A program made the translations under genes and the position numbers. This document shows, piece after piece, positions 18,177 through 27,013 of a stretch of 64,000 bases of DNA (within the stretch, counting starts at the first letter, position 1; every line of letters starts with the position of its first letter). Source of the DNA: Lachnospiraceae bacterium (GTDB lineage Bacteria; Bacillota; Clostridia; Lachnospirales; Lachnospiraceae); NCBI GenBank assembly GCA_019421365.1, contig JAHZFJ010000011.1:1-64000 (forward strand). The letters run 5' to 3'. Under the pieces are notes generated by a model. The model was not told the DNA's origin. It worked only from the letters and a program-made list of their open reading frames with translations, and made no database searches.

Positions 18177-19184
18177 ATGACTAAGCTAATAGATATGCAT
18201 TGTGATACAATTACAGAGTTATATGATCATAGAGTAAAAGACGGTAGTGCAGATACGTTACGTAGTAATTCGATGCACATTGATCTTGAGAAACTAAGAA
18301 AAGGGAACTATATGCTACAAAACTTTGCAATCTTTCAATCACTTAAGAAGCATGAGAAGATGTTTGAGGATAGTATTAAGTATATAGACTACTTCCATCA
18401 GGAAATGGAAGCAAACAAGGATTATATTGGTGTAGTGCGTACCTATGAGGATATTATTAAGAATGAAAAAGAAGGTAAAATATCTGCATTATTAACCCTA
18501 GAAGAGGGGGCGGAAGCTGAAGGTAAATTAGAATTCTTGCGTACTTTCTATCATCTAGGCGTCCGAATGATCACGCTTACATGGAATTACGAAAATGGTA
18601 TTGGACATCCGAATTTTCGTTATGAAGAAGGTAAAAAATCTGATATGAAGTCGCGTAATACCATTGACGGTTTGACTGAGTTTGGTATTTCCTTTGTAGA
18701 AGAGATGGAGAGACTAGGGATAATCATCGATGTGTCGCACCTATCAGATGCTGGTTTTTATGATGTGTTGAGATATACCAAGAAACCGTTCGTAGCAAGT
18801 CATTCTAATGCAATGCACTGCTGTAATCACTGTAGAAATCTAACAGATGATATGATTCGTAGACTGTCTGAAAGAGGAGGAGTAACAGGGATTAATTTTT
18901 ATCCTTATTTCCTTGATGAGGTACCATCTACAGAAGAAAGAAAGGCTTATGCTAGTATAGAGAATATTATTGATCATATAAAACATATCAAGAATATTGG
19001 TGGAATCCAGTGTATTGGTTTAGGTACGGATTTTGATGGTATAGAAGGTAATCTAGAGATAAAAGATGCATCTTATATGCAGATGTTGGTAGAAGGACTA
19101 GAAAAGGCTGGATTTACGCATACAGAGGTAGAGGCAATATGTTATAAGAATGTATTGAGAGTCTATAAAGAAATATTAAGGTAG
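18177..19184 (+). CDS. Membrane dipeptidase (renal dipeptidase family, M19)
   Basis: A 335-residue zinc dipeptidase with the M19 motifs: HxD at the N-terminus (His8, Asp10 in DMHCDT), the bridging-Glu region ALLTLEEGAE, and two histidines in VASHSNAMH and CRNLTDD. GLGTDFDGIE near the C-terminus completes the site. Members cleave dipeptides, including those with a C-terminal D-amino acid. No signal peptide, so cytoplasmic despite the family name. AAAGGAG precedes ATG, and the gene is probably co-transcribed with the DUF4015 gene. Confidence 0.93.
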   Translation: MTKLIDMHCDTITELYDHRVKDGSADTLRSNSMHIDLEKLRKGNYMLQNFAIFQSLKKHEKMFEDSIKYIDYFHQEMEANKDYIGVVRTYEDIIKNEKEGKISALLTLEEGAEAEGKLEFLRTFYHLGVRMITLTWNYENGIGHPNFRYEEGKKSDMKSRNTIDGLTEFGISFVEEMERLGIIIDVSHLSDAGFYDVLRYTKKPFVASHSNAMHCCNHCRNLTDDMIRRLSERGGVTGINFYPYFLDEVPSTEERKAYASIENIIDHIKHIKNIGGIQCIGLGTDFDGIEGNLEIKDASYMQMLVEGLEKAGFTHTEVEAICYKNVLRVYKEILR

Positions 19185-19190
19185 ATAAAT

Positions 19191-19226
19191 ACGCCAATTT
19201 GATAGAGTTCAAATTGGCGTTATTTA
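19191..19226 (+). terminator. Terminator after the dipeptidase gene
   Basis: An 11-bp perfect stem ACGCCAATTTG/CAAATTGGCGT (19191-19201 with 19210-19220); the T-tract is short and interrupted. Confidence 0.7.
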
Positions 19227-19317
19227 TGTATGTTATTAGGATTAATAATTACTTATGTACATGCAACCATATCTCTATTATAGAAAATAGTAGATTAATT
19301 ATAATTCTGCTGCCCTG

Positions 19318-19575
19318 TTAAAACAAATTGAAGTACATAGAAATGAGCTCAATACTTTTCTTTATATCGCTCTCGTTTTCTATTTGTATTACCTTTAAAT
19401 CTAGCTTTTGGGCATCTTTTAAGATATCTTTACCAAATGCCAAATCATCATTCATATAATTTTGTAATGCTTGTTCTACTTGCCCATTGGCTATATCACA
19501 TACGAGTTTTTAAAGAAGTCAGTATCTTCGTGTACCTTTAAGCATAAACATAGAATAATCGAAGCTAAAGGTTGT
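19318..19575 (-). pseudogene. Frameshifted C-terminal remnant of an unidentified protein
   Basis: On the minus strand, 19509 to 19318 reads as 63 clean protein-like residues (including VCDIANGQVEQALQNYMNDD and AFGKDILKDAQKLDLKV) ending in TAA, with a stop in frame just upstream. In another frame, upstream sequence reads KVHEDTDFFKNSYVI; joining the two at about 19505 by a single frame change gives a continuous chain. No start or ribosome site is present and dapF begins right beside it. The tail pattern recalls small P-loop kinase-like proteins, but I am not sure of the family. Probably a decayed, 5'-truncated gene. Confidence 0.6.
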
Positions 19576-19581
19576 AGATAG

Positions 19582-20412
19582 ATGAAGTTTACGAAGATGC
19601 ACGGATTAGGAAATGACTATATATATATTAATACCATAAATGAGTCTGTTGATAATCCTGAGCAGTTAGCAGTAAAGATGAGTAGAAAACATTTTGGTAT
19701 AGGTGCAGATGGTTTGATATTAATTAAACAATCTGATGTTGCAGATTTCAAAATGGATATGTACAATGCCGATGGAACAAGGGCTGAGATGTGTGGAAAT
19801 GGGATTCGGTGTGTAGCAAAGTACGTATATGATAATAAGTTAACAGAAAAAATAGAAATTCTAATAGAGACATTGTCAGGAGTGAAACGACTTTTCTTAG
19901 AAGTAGATGATGAAAATGTTAAAATGGTGACAGTGGAGATGGGGCAACCAGAGCTACAATCAACAAAAATACCAGTAGAATCTGATAAGGAGATAACAAA
20001 ATGCGAAGAAATAGAAATTAATGGAGAGAAATACAATATCACGTGTGTCTCTATGGGAAACCCTCATACTGTAATATTTGTTGAAGACATTAGAGATGTA
20101 AAACTTGAAGAAATTGGTCCAAAGATAGAGGCGCATCCGATGTTTCCGAAGAAAACAAATGTAGAATTTGTTGAAGTTATTACGAATAATATTATCCGCA
20201 TGAGAGTTTGGGAGCGAGGAACAGGTGTTACCCTAGCTTGCGGTACTGGAGCATGTGCAAGTGTGGTGGCTAGTGTATTGAGCGGCTACACAGATAGGAG
20301 AGTAGACGTAATCCTTGATGGAGGAATACTAACGGTTGATTGGAATGAAATGAGTAATATGGTTTCGATGCGTGGTCCAGCAGAAACTGTATTTGAAGGT
20401 AATTTTGAATAA
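19582..20412 (+). CDS. dapF: Diaminopimelate epimerase
   Basis: A 276-residue PLP-independent epimerase (EC 5.1.1.7) converting LL- to meso-diaminopimelate for lysine and peptidoglycan synthesis. The two catalytic cysteines are Cys71 (EMCGNGIRC) and Cys220 (ACGTGACAS), and the N-terminus FTKMHGLGNDYIYI is typical. The protein is full length. The ribosome site is weak (AAAGG, 10 nt before ATG), and no promoter is clear in the upstream remnant. A strong terminator separates it from adhE. The envelope-related dipeptidase and DUF4015 genes are close by. Confidence 0.96.
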   Translation: MKFTKMHGLGNDYIYINTINESVDNPEQLAVKMSRKHFGIGADGLILIKQSDVADFKMDMYNADGTRAEMCGNGIRCVAKYVYDNKLTEKIEILIETLSGVKRLFLEVDDENVKMVTVEMGQPELQSTKIPVESDKEITKCEEIEINGEKYNITCVSMGNPHTVIFVEDIRDVKLEEIGPKIEAHPMFPKKTNVEFVEVITNNIIRMRVWERGTGVTLACGTGACASVVASVLSGYTDRRVDVILDGGILTVDWNEMSNMVSMRGPAETVFEGNFE

Positions 20413-20414
20413 TG

Positions 20415-20463
20415 AAAAGAAGAGTAAGAAGGTTATTAGAAGATTCTTACTCTTCTTTTTTTG
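20415..20463 (+). terminator. Terminator after dapF
   Basis: A 16-bp stem AAAAGAAGAGTAAGAA (20415-20430) pairs with 20444-20459 and ends in a run of Ts. Confidence 0.9.
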
Positions 20464-20599
20464 TATAATATCACTAAAAGCGTTAGGATTAATATGAATA
20501 AATTAACAGTACATGGAAAATGAAACACACAAATAATGGGAATTTGTTAAAATGACTAAAAAATTAAAAAAATTATCGAATTTTTGATTAATGTGTACA

Positions 20600-20617
20600 T
20601 TGACAAATAATTAACAA
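20600..20617. promoter_or_regulatory. Rex-like box 1 over the adhE -35
   Basis: TTGACAAATAATTAACAA matches TTGTTAA-N4-TTAACAA at 12 of 14 positions and overlaps the -35 hexamer. Confidence 0.6.
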
Positions 20618-20628
20618 CAATATAAAAT
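20600..20628 (+). promoter_or_regulatory. adhE promoter
   Basis: TTGACA (20600-20605), a 17-bp spacer and TAAAAT (20623-20628). Predicted start near 20635 gives a leader of about 200 nt before adhE. Confidence 0.7.
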
Positions 20629-20633
20629 AGAGA

Positions 20634-20651
20634 TTGTTAAAAGATAAACAA
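20634..20651. promoter_or_regulatory. Rex-like box 2 at the adhE transcription start
   Basis: TTGTTAAAAGATAAACAA matches the Rex consensus at 13 of 14 fixed positions. It covers the predicted start, the position expected for NADH-sensitive repression. Confidence 0.75.
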
Positions 20652-20670
20652 TATAGCAACACGCTAAAAC

Positions 20671-20688
20671 TTGTTAATATTTTAACGC
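20671..20688. promoter_or_regulatory. Rex-like box 3 in the adhE leader
   Basis: TTGTTAATATTTTAACGC has a perfect left arm and 5 of 7 matches on the right. It lies about 36 bp downstream of the predicted start. Confidence 0.6.
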
Positions 20689-20778
20689 AATAATATTGTT
20701 ATAAGTGAAAGAAATAAAAAGTTGTTATATTCAAAAGCACTTTTATTTTTAGTAATTAATAAGTTTATATGTATGAAA

Positions 20779-20808
20779 CTGTATCAGAAGAACTTCTACT
20801 GATAACAG
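20779..20808 (+). promoter_or_regulatory. Hairpin in the adhE 5' leader
   Basis: CTGT-ATCAG-AGAA pairs with TTCT-CTGAT-ACAG with single-base bulges, a 30-nt hairpin ending 15 nt before AGGAGG (20824-20829). It could stabilise the mRNA or influence translation. Confidence 0.45.
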
Positions 20809-20838
20809 ATTGATTTCAAAATTAGGAGGATAAACGTA

Positions 20839-23466
20839 ATGGCAAAAAAAGAAGAACAAGTTACAGTACAAGCAACTGGTTTAGTTGACAGCGTTGATGC
20901 ATTAGTTGCAAAAATGAATGAGATTAGAGAAGCTCAGAAAATTTTCGCAACATACACTCAAGAACAGGTAGATAAGATTTTCTTAGCAGCAGCAACAGCA
21001 GCTAACAAACAAAGAATACCTCTTGCTAAAATGGCAGTTGAAGAAACTGGTATGGGTATTGTTGAAGATAAAGTTATCAAAAACCACTACGCAGCTGAAT
21101 ATATTTATAATGCTTACAAAGATACAAAAACTTGTGGTGTTATCGAAGAAGATACTAGTTTTGGAATCAAGAAAATTGCTGAACCTATTGGTTTAATTGC
21201 AGCAGTTATTCCAACAACTAACCCAACTTCAACAGCAATTTTCAAAACATTAATCGCTTTAAAAACTAGAAACGCAATCATCATCAGCCCACATCCACGT
21301 GCTAAGAATTCTACAATCGCAGCAGCTAAAGTAGTACTTGACGCAGCAGTAGAAGCAGGTGCACCAGCTGGAATCATTGGTTGGATTGACGTTCCTTCAT
21401 TAGAGTTAACTAACGAAGTTATGAAGAGTGCAGATATCATCTTAGCTACAGGTGGTCCTGGTATGGTTAAGGCTGCTTACTCATCAGGTAAACCAGCACT
21501 TGGTGTTGGTGCAGGTAATACTCCAGTAATTATGGACGAATCTTGCGATGTTAAATTAGCAGTTAACTCAATTATTCATTCAAAAACTTTCGATAATGGT
21601 ATGATCTGTGCTTCAGAACAATCAGTTATCGTTAATGATAAAATCTACGCAGCAGTTAAGAAAGAATTTGCAGATAGAGGTTGTTACTTCACAACTCCAG
21701 AAGAAACTGAAAAACTTAGAAAAACAATCCTTATCAATGGCGCTCTTAATGCTAAAATCGTTGGTCAAAAACCAGTTACAATCGCTAAATTAGCTGGATT
21801 TGATGTTCCAGAAGCAACTAAGATTCTTATCTCAGAAGTTGAATCTGTAGCAATCGAAGAAGAAATGGCTCACGAAAAATTATCTCCAGTATTAGCTATG
21901 TACAAAGCAAAATCATTTGATGAAGCAGTTGCTAAAGCAGAAGTACTTGTAGCTGATGGTGGTTATGGTCATACATCTTCACTTTACGTAAATGTCGGAA
22001 CTGGTAAAGCTAAGATCGATCAATTTGCAGCAGCTATGAAGACTTGTAGAATTCTTGTTAATACTCCATCTTCACATGGTGGTATCGGTGATTTATACAA
22101 CTTCAAATTAGCTCCATCATTAACTCTTGGTTGTGGATCATGGGGTGGAAACTCTGTATCTGAAAACGTAGGCGTTAAACACTTAATCAACATCAAGACA
22201 GTAGCAGAGAGGAGAGAAAACATGCTTTGGTTTAGAGCACCTGAAAAAGTATACTTCAAGAAAGGTTGTCTTCCTGTAGCTCTTGATGAACTTAAGAACG
22301 TAATGGGCAAGAAAAAAGTATTTATCGTAACTGACTCATTCTTATACAAGAACGGTTACACTAAATGCGTTACAGATAAATTAGATGAAATGGGTATCCA
22401 ACATACTACATTCTACGAAGTAGCACCAGACCCAACATTAGCATGTGCAAAAGAAGGTGCTAAAGCCATGAGAGCTTTCGAACCAGATTGTATCATTGCT
22501 ATCGGTGGTGGTTCAGCAATGGATGCTGGTAAGATTATGTGGGTTATGTACGAACACCCAGAAGCTGACTTCATGGATATGGCTATGCGTTTTATGGATA
22601 TTAGAAAACGTGTTTACACATTCCCTAAGATGGGTGAAAAAGCATACTTTATCGCTGTTCCTACATCTTCAGGTACTGGTTCAGAAGTTACACCTTTCGC
22701 AGTTATCACTGATGAAAAGACTGGTCACAAATATCCATTAGCAGATTATGAATTACTTCCAAACATGGCAATCATTGATGCTGACATGATGATGAATCAA
22801 CCAAAAGGATTAACTAGCGCTTCTGGTATCGATGCTCTTACTCATGCATTAGAAGCTTACGCATCAATTATGGCTACTGATTATACAGATGGTCTTGCAC
22901 TTAAAGCTATGAAGAATATCTTCGCTTACTTACCAAGTGCATATGAAAACGGTGCAGCTGACGAAACAGCAAGAGAAAAAATGGCTGATGCTTCAACAAT
23001 GGCTGGTATGGCATTTGCTAATGCATTCCTTGGAATTTGTCACTCAATGGCACATAAGTTAGGTGCATTCCACCACTTACCACATGGTGTTGCTAATGCG
23101 TTATTAATTACAGAAGTAATGAAATTCAACTCTGTAAGCGTTCCAACTAAGATGGGAACATTCTCACAATATCAATATCCACACTGCATGGAAAGATATA
23201 TTGAAGTTGCTAACTTCCTTGGAATTCAAGGTAAGAACGACCAAGAAAAATTCGATAACTTACTTAAAGCTATCGAAGATTTAAAAGCTAAAGTTGGTAT
23301 TAAGAAAACTATCGCTGAATATGGCGTAGATGAAAAATACTTCTTAGAAACATTAGATAAGATGGTTGAGCAAGCATTTGATGATCAATGTACAGGTGCT
23401 AACCCAAGATATCCATTAATGTCAGAAATGAAAGAAATGTATTTAAAAGTTTACTATGGTAAATAA
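20839..23466 (+). CDS. adhE: Bifunctional acetaldehyde/alcohol dehydrogenase
   Basis: An 875-residue fusion that reduces acetyl-CoA to acetaldehyde and then ethanol with two NADH. Residues 1 to about 450 are the CoA-acylating aldehyde dehydrogenase with catalytic Cys257 (GMICASEQSV) and the segment IPTTNPTSTAIFKT; about 455 to the end is the iron-dependent alcohol dehydrogenase with GGGSAMDAGK, SGTGSEVTPF and the iron ligand region CHSMAHKLGAFHHLPHG. Length is normal for AdhE spirosomes. Codon bias is the strongest in the window, with AGGAGG before ATG, so it is a major fermentation enzyme. It is monocistronic with two terminators. Three Rex-like sites suggest induction at high NADH/NAD+. Confidence 0.97.
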   Translation: MAKKEEQVTVQATGLVDSVDALVAKMNEIREAQKIFATYTQEQVDKIFLAAATAANKQRIPLAKMAVEETGMGIVEDKVIKNHYAAEYIYNAYKDTKTCGVIEEDTSFGIKKIAEPIGLIAAVIPTTNPTSTAIFKTLIALKTRNAIIISPHPRAKNSTIAAAKVVLDAAVEAGAPAGIIGWIDVPSLELTNEVMKSADIILATGGPGMVKAAYSSGKPALGVGAGNTPVIMDESCDVKLAVNSIIHSKTFDNGMICASEQSVIVNDKIYAAVKKEFADRGCYFTTPEETEKLRKTILINGALNAKIVGQKPVTIAKLAGFDVPEATKILISEVESVAIEEEMAHEKLSPVLAMYKAKSFDEAVAKAEVLVADGGYGHTSSLYVNVGTGKAKIDQFAAAMKTCRILVNTPSSHGGIGDLYNFKLAPSLTLGCGSWGGNSVSENVGVKHLINIKTVAERRENMLWFRAPEKVYFKKGCLPVALDELKNVMGKKKVFIVTDSFLYKNGYTKCVTDKLDEMGIQHTTFYEVAPDPTLACAKEGAKAMRAFEPDCIIAIGGGSAMDAGKIMWVMYEHPEADFMDMAMRFMDIRKRVYTFPKMGEKAYFIAVPTSSGTGSEVTPFAVITDEKTGHKYPLADYELLPNMAIIDADMMMNQPKGLTSASGIDALTHALEAYASIMATDYTDGLALKAMKNIFAYLPSAYENGAADETAREKMADASTMAGMAFANAFLGICHSMAHKLGAFHHLPHGVANALLITEVMKFNSVSVPTKMGTFSQYQYPHCMERYIEVANFLGIQGKNDQEKFDNLLKAIEDLKAKVGIKKTIAEYGVDEKYFLETLDKMVEQAFDDQCTGANPRYPLMSEMKEMYLKVYYGK

Positions 23467-23517
23467 TAAATAGTTCTGATGTTGGTAGAAATATCAGTTA
23501 GAATAAAATAGATGTAG

Positions 23518-23558
23518 AAATAACCAGAGAAGAGAATATCTTTTCTGGTTATTTTTTT
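23518..23558 (+). terminator. First terminator after adhE
   Basis: AAATAACCAGAgAAGA pairs with TCTTtTCTGGTTATTT and is followed by seven Ts. Confidence 0.9.
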
Positions 23559-23570
23559 GAAATTAGTTTA

Positions 23571-23614
23571 AGAGGCTATTACAAGTGAAGAATTCACTTG
23601 TAATAGCCTCTTTG
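23571..23614. terminator. Second, 19-bp perfect hairpin after adhE
   Basis: A perfect 19-bp stem (23571-23589 with 23593-23611) with a GAA loop, A before and TTT after. It is either a backup/bidirectional terminator or a small palindromic repeat. Confidence 0.75.
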
Positions 23615-24061
23615 TCATCCGTACAATAATACATTTTACTACTTAAAAATATATTTAAAATTAGGTTAAAAAAGCTATTGAATAAAGGAGTAATGTACGA
23701 AATGTAGCAAATATAGATAAAAACAAGAAAATAATTTTAAATAATTAAACTTAATAATGAATTAAAATCAAGTAGAACAAGAGATGGATGTAAAAAATAT
23801 ACAAATAAAGTAAGAATAAAGTTATTAAGAAAGGCATAATATATAAAAAGACATTAAAAACTGGTGTATAGTGTTAGTATTAAAGTAAGTAAAAAATAAG
23901 TAAAAAATAATTTTAATTTAATTAAAATCGTCGTGTATGACAGAAGTATTTTTTATGTATAAAAAAGTTCATGAGAGAATTAGCATAGTTTAAAGTAAAA
24001 GTATATTGCAATTATATAAAGCAACTAAAATGTAAACTAAATATAAAAAGGAGGAGGAGTT
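23615..24061. other. AT-rich intergenic region upstream of the CBM-binding protein operon
   Basis: No gene. The sequence is extremely A/T-rich with a tandem AAGTAAAAAAT repeat (about 23885-23908). A long leader for the operon is likely, but no promoter pair stands out; TATAGT at 23867-23872 is the best -10. AGGAGGAG precedes the next start. Confidence 0.4.
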
Positions 24062-27001
24062 ATGTTAAGTGGAAAAATATTTAAGAGAGTTATAGCAATT
24101 GTGATACTTGCAACTATGGTATGCACAGTGCCTATACCGATGGCGAAGAATCAAAAAGTAGAAGCGAAAACAGATTATTCAGAAGAAGATCTTAAAGAAA
24201 TACTGGATAATGTATCATCGTTAGGCTTAAGTTATAGTGATTATCTAGCAGGTTTGATTGATACAACTCGCCCTGATAAGCGGTACGAAATCGATGCTGA
24301 TACATATATCCGTACAGAAGGAATGGAAGTTCAAAAAATCATAGATTACGAAGGAATACAAGGTACTTCAGTATATACAGATGAAACAGGATTAATAGAA
24401 TATACAGTGAATGTAGAGGAGGAGGGGCTGTACGACTTATCTCTTTTGTACTATCCAGTAGAGGGGAATAGCGCAGCAATTCAGAGGGGAATATTTATAG
24501 ATGGCGAATTACCATATACTGAGCTTAACTTGATTGAATTCTCTAGAATATGGGTTAATGTTGTAGACAAATGGGAAGTTGATAACAGAGGCAATGATTT
24601 GAAACCTTCCCAGATAGAACAACCAGAATGGATAACCAGCTACTGTTATGATAGTGATGGTTATGAGACAAGCAAGTTGGCTGTTTATTTTACAAAAGGA
24701 GAACATACCATTACGTTGTATTCCAGAAGGGAACCAATGGTGCTCAGAAAGATTATTCTTAGTAATACGAGGGAAATTGGAGATTATGATGCTACTCTTC
24801 AAGAGGAAGATGTGAAGGGCGCGAAGGATAGCAGCGGACAGATGTGTATTATACAGGCAGAAGATGCACAGAGAAAATCCTCCCAGATGCTATATCCATC
24901 TCAGGATCGTTCTTCACCGGCAGTTACACCATATAATGCAAAACTATTGAAGAACAATACGATCGGTTCTTCTGGAAGCTGGAAAGAAGTTGGACAATGG
25001 ATTGAATGGGATTTTGAAGTGGAAGAAAGTGGTTACTATAACATAACCTTACATACCAGACAGAATTTTGCAAAAGGTATCTATGTCAATCGTAAGATTC
25101 TACTAGATGGAGAAGTACCTTTTGAGGAAATGAACGATTTTGGATTCAAATACAATAGTACCTGGCATATGGTAAATCTTTCGGATTCCGATGGAGAAAA
25201 ATATAAATTCTATTTGGAGAAAGGAAAACACACATTACGGATGGAAGTTGTATTAGGAGAGTTTTCGACATTAGTAAGTGAAGTGCAACAAGCTCTAATA
25301 GAAATTAATTCAATATACCGTAAAGTAATTCGAATTACTGGAGTAGCACCAGATAAATATAGAGATTATCAAATTGAAAAAAATCTTGAAGGTTTATCAG
25401 ATGAGTTGAAAGTTGTTATTGATAAATTAAGTAACGTGATAACAGGTTTAAAAAAAGTATCGGGTACAAGTAGTGATAAAGAAGCTGTACTGATTACCAT
25501 GAGAGACCAATTGGAATATCTAAGTAAAGATGTGGAGCGGTTTACAAAGGTTATTACTTCTTACAAGATTAATATGAGTGCACTTGGTACGTGGATTGTT
25601 TCAGCATTACAACAACCATTGGCGCTTGATACAATCTATATCTATTCACCAGATGAGAAGGCGCCACAAGTGAATGATTCTTTCTTTGATAAGGTGAAAC
25701 ACACGTTTAGACAGTTATATTATTCATTTGTAATCGACTATAACACTGTTGGAAATATTGCAGAGGAGACAGAAGAAAGTAAGACCATTACGGTTTGGAT
25801 TGGCTCGGGGCGTGATCAGGCAAACGTTATTAAAAGTCTGATTGATGAAAGATTTACTAAGAATACAAATATCAACGTTAATGTTATGTTGGTTGATATG
25901 AGTACCTTGTTGCAGGCGACACTTTCCGGGCAAGGTCCTGACGTAGCATTACAGGTAGGAAACGACTTGCCGATGAATTATGGCCTACGTAATGCGGTAG
26001 TTGATCTATCTGAGTTTGAAGATATCGATACAATAAAATTGAGATTCAGGGATAGTGCATTGACACCGTTTGAGTTTGACGGACAGACATTTGCATTACC
26101 TGAGACACAGACCTTTCTAATGATGTTTTACCGTAAAGATATTCTTGCTGAACTGAATATGGAACTACCAAAAACCTGGGATGATATGAAAGTAGCACTT
26201 TCGATATTAAGTAAGAATCAGATGGATCTTGGTATGTTGCCTGCTAATGATAATGCTTTGCTAGCTGAACAAGTATTTGCGATGCTACTATATCAAAATG
26301 GTGGTCAGTACTATAGCAAGGATGCAACCAAATCTGCATTGGATAGTGATGTAGCAATTAAGGCCTTTAAAGAATATTGTGAGTTTTACACGGATTACAA
26401 ACTAGATAAGGTGACCGCGGTTGATCAGCGCTTTCGTACAGGAGAAGCACCAATCATTATAGCGGATTATTCTCTTTATAATCAGTTACAGGTATCGGCA
26501 CCAGATATTAAAGGGTTATGGGGATTTACTTCAGTACCAGGTACTGTAAGAGAAGACGGTACGATTGATAAGACTGTAACAAGTACAGGTACGGGCAGTG
26601 TTATGATGGAGGCTAGTAAAGAAAAAGAAGCTTCGTGGGAGTTTATGAAATGGTGGACTTCAGCAGAAATCCAGACACAGTATGGAAAAGAGTTAGAAGG
26701 TTTGATGGGAGCTTCGGCGAGATATCAGACTGCGAATATAGAAGCATTTTCCATGTTACCATGGCCAGTGTCGGATTATCAGGCGCTAAGTGAACAGTTT
26801 GAACATGTTGTTGGTATCCCTCAGGTTCCGGGAGGTTATTACTCTTGGAGAAATATTGACAATGCATTCTACCGTGTTGTATCTATAGCAGATTCTAAGA
26901 AGATGCAGCCAAGAGAAGCTTTATCAGAATATGTTCGTTATATTAATGAGGAGATTACTTATAAGAGGCGCGAATTTGGATTACCTACTGCGCAGGATTA
27001 G
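24062..27001 (+). CDS. Giant binding protein: two CBM-like domains fused to an ABC solute-binding domain
   Basis: A 979-residue exported protein. A Sec signal or signal anchor (residues 7-25, no lipobox) is followed by a first beta-sandwich domain (about 75-255), a second CBM6/35-like domain (about 265-400, starting IIQAEDAQRKSS and holding GQWIEWDFEVEESGYYNI), a helical spacer (about 400-570) and a family 1 solute-binding domain (about 573-930, from TITVWIGSGRDQAN). Ordinary receptors are 400-550 residues, so the N-terminal 540 residues are an addition. I infer that it binds a polysaccharide surface and hands oligosaccharides to the permeases just downstream. Mannan is suggested only by the locus. 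How it is retained at the cell without a lipid is unclear. Confidence 0.85.
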   Translation: MLSGKIFKRVIAIVILATMVCTVPIPMAKNQKVEAKTDYSEEDLKEILDNVSSLGLSYSDYLAGLIDTTRPDKRYEIDADTYIRTEGMEVQKIIDYEGIQGTSVYTDETGLIEYTVNVEEEGLYDLSLLYYPVEGNSAAIQRGIFIDGELPYTELNLIEFSRIWVNVVDKWEVDNRGNDLKPSQIEQPEWITSYCYDSDGYETSKLAVYFTKGEHTITLYSRREPMVLRKIILSNTREIGDYDATLQEEDVKGAKDSSGQMCIIQAEDAQRKSSQMLYPSQDRSSPAVTPYNAKLLKNNTIGSSGSWKEVGQWIEWDFEVEESGYYNITLHTRQNFAKGIYVNRKILLDGEVPFEEMNDFGFKYNSTWHMVNLSDSDGEKYKFYLEKGKHTLRMEVVLGEFSTLVSEVQQALIEINSIYRKVIRITGVAPDKYRDYQIEKNLEGLSDELKVVIDKLSNVITGLKKVSGTSSDKEAVLITMRDQLEYLSKDVERFTKVITSYKINMSALGTWIVSALQQPLALDTIYIYSPDEKAPQVNDSFFDKVKHTFRQLYYSFVIDYNTVGNIAEETEESKTITVWIGSGRDQANVIKSLIDERFTKNTNINVNVMLVDMSTLLQATLSGQGPDVALQVGNDLPMNYGLRNAVVDLSEFEDIDTIKLRFRDSALTPFEFDGQTFALPETQTFLMMFYRKDILAELNMELPKTWDDMKVALSILSKNQMDLGMLPANDNALLAEQVFAMLLYQNGGQYYSKDATKSALDSDVAIKAFKEYCEFYTDYKLDKVTAVDQRFRTGEAPIIIADYSLYNQLQVSAPDIKGLWGFTSVPGTVREDGTIDKTVTSTGTGSVMMEASKEKEASWEFMKWWTSAEIQTQYGKELEGLMGASARYQTANIEAFSMLPWPVSDYQALSEQFEHVVGIPQVPGGYYSWRNIDNAFYRVVSIADSKKMQPREALSEYVRYINEEITYKRREFGLPTAQD

Positions 27002-27013
27002 GAGGAGCGGAAG

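Noticed and set aside
23885..23908. Tandem AAGTAAAAAAT repeat as an iteron or origin
   Set aside because: Only two units in low-complexity A/T DNA with no replication gene nearby.
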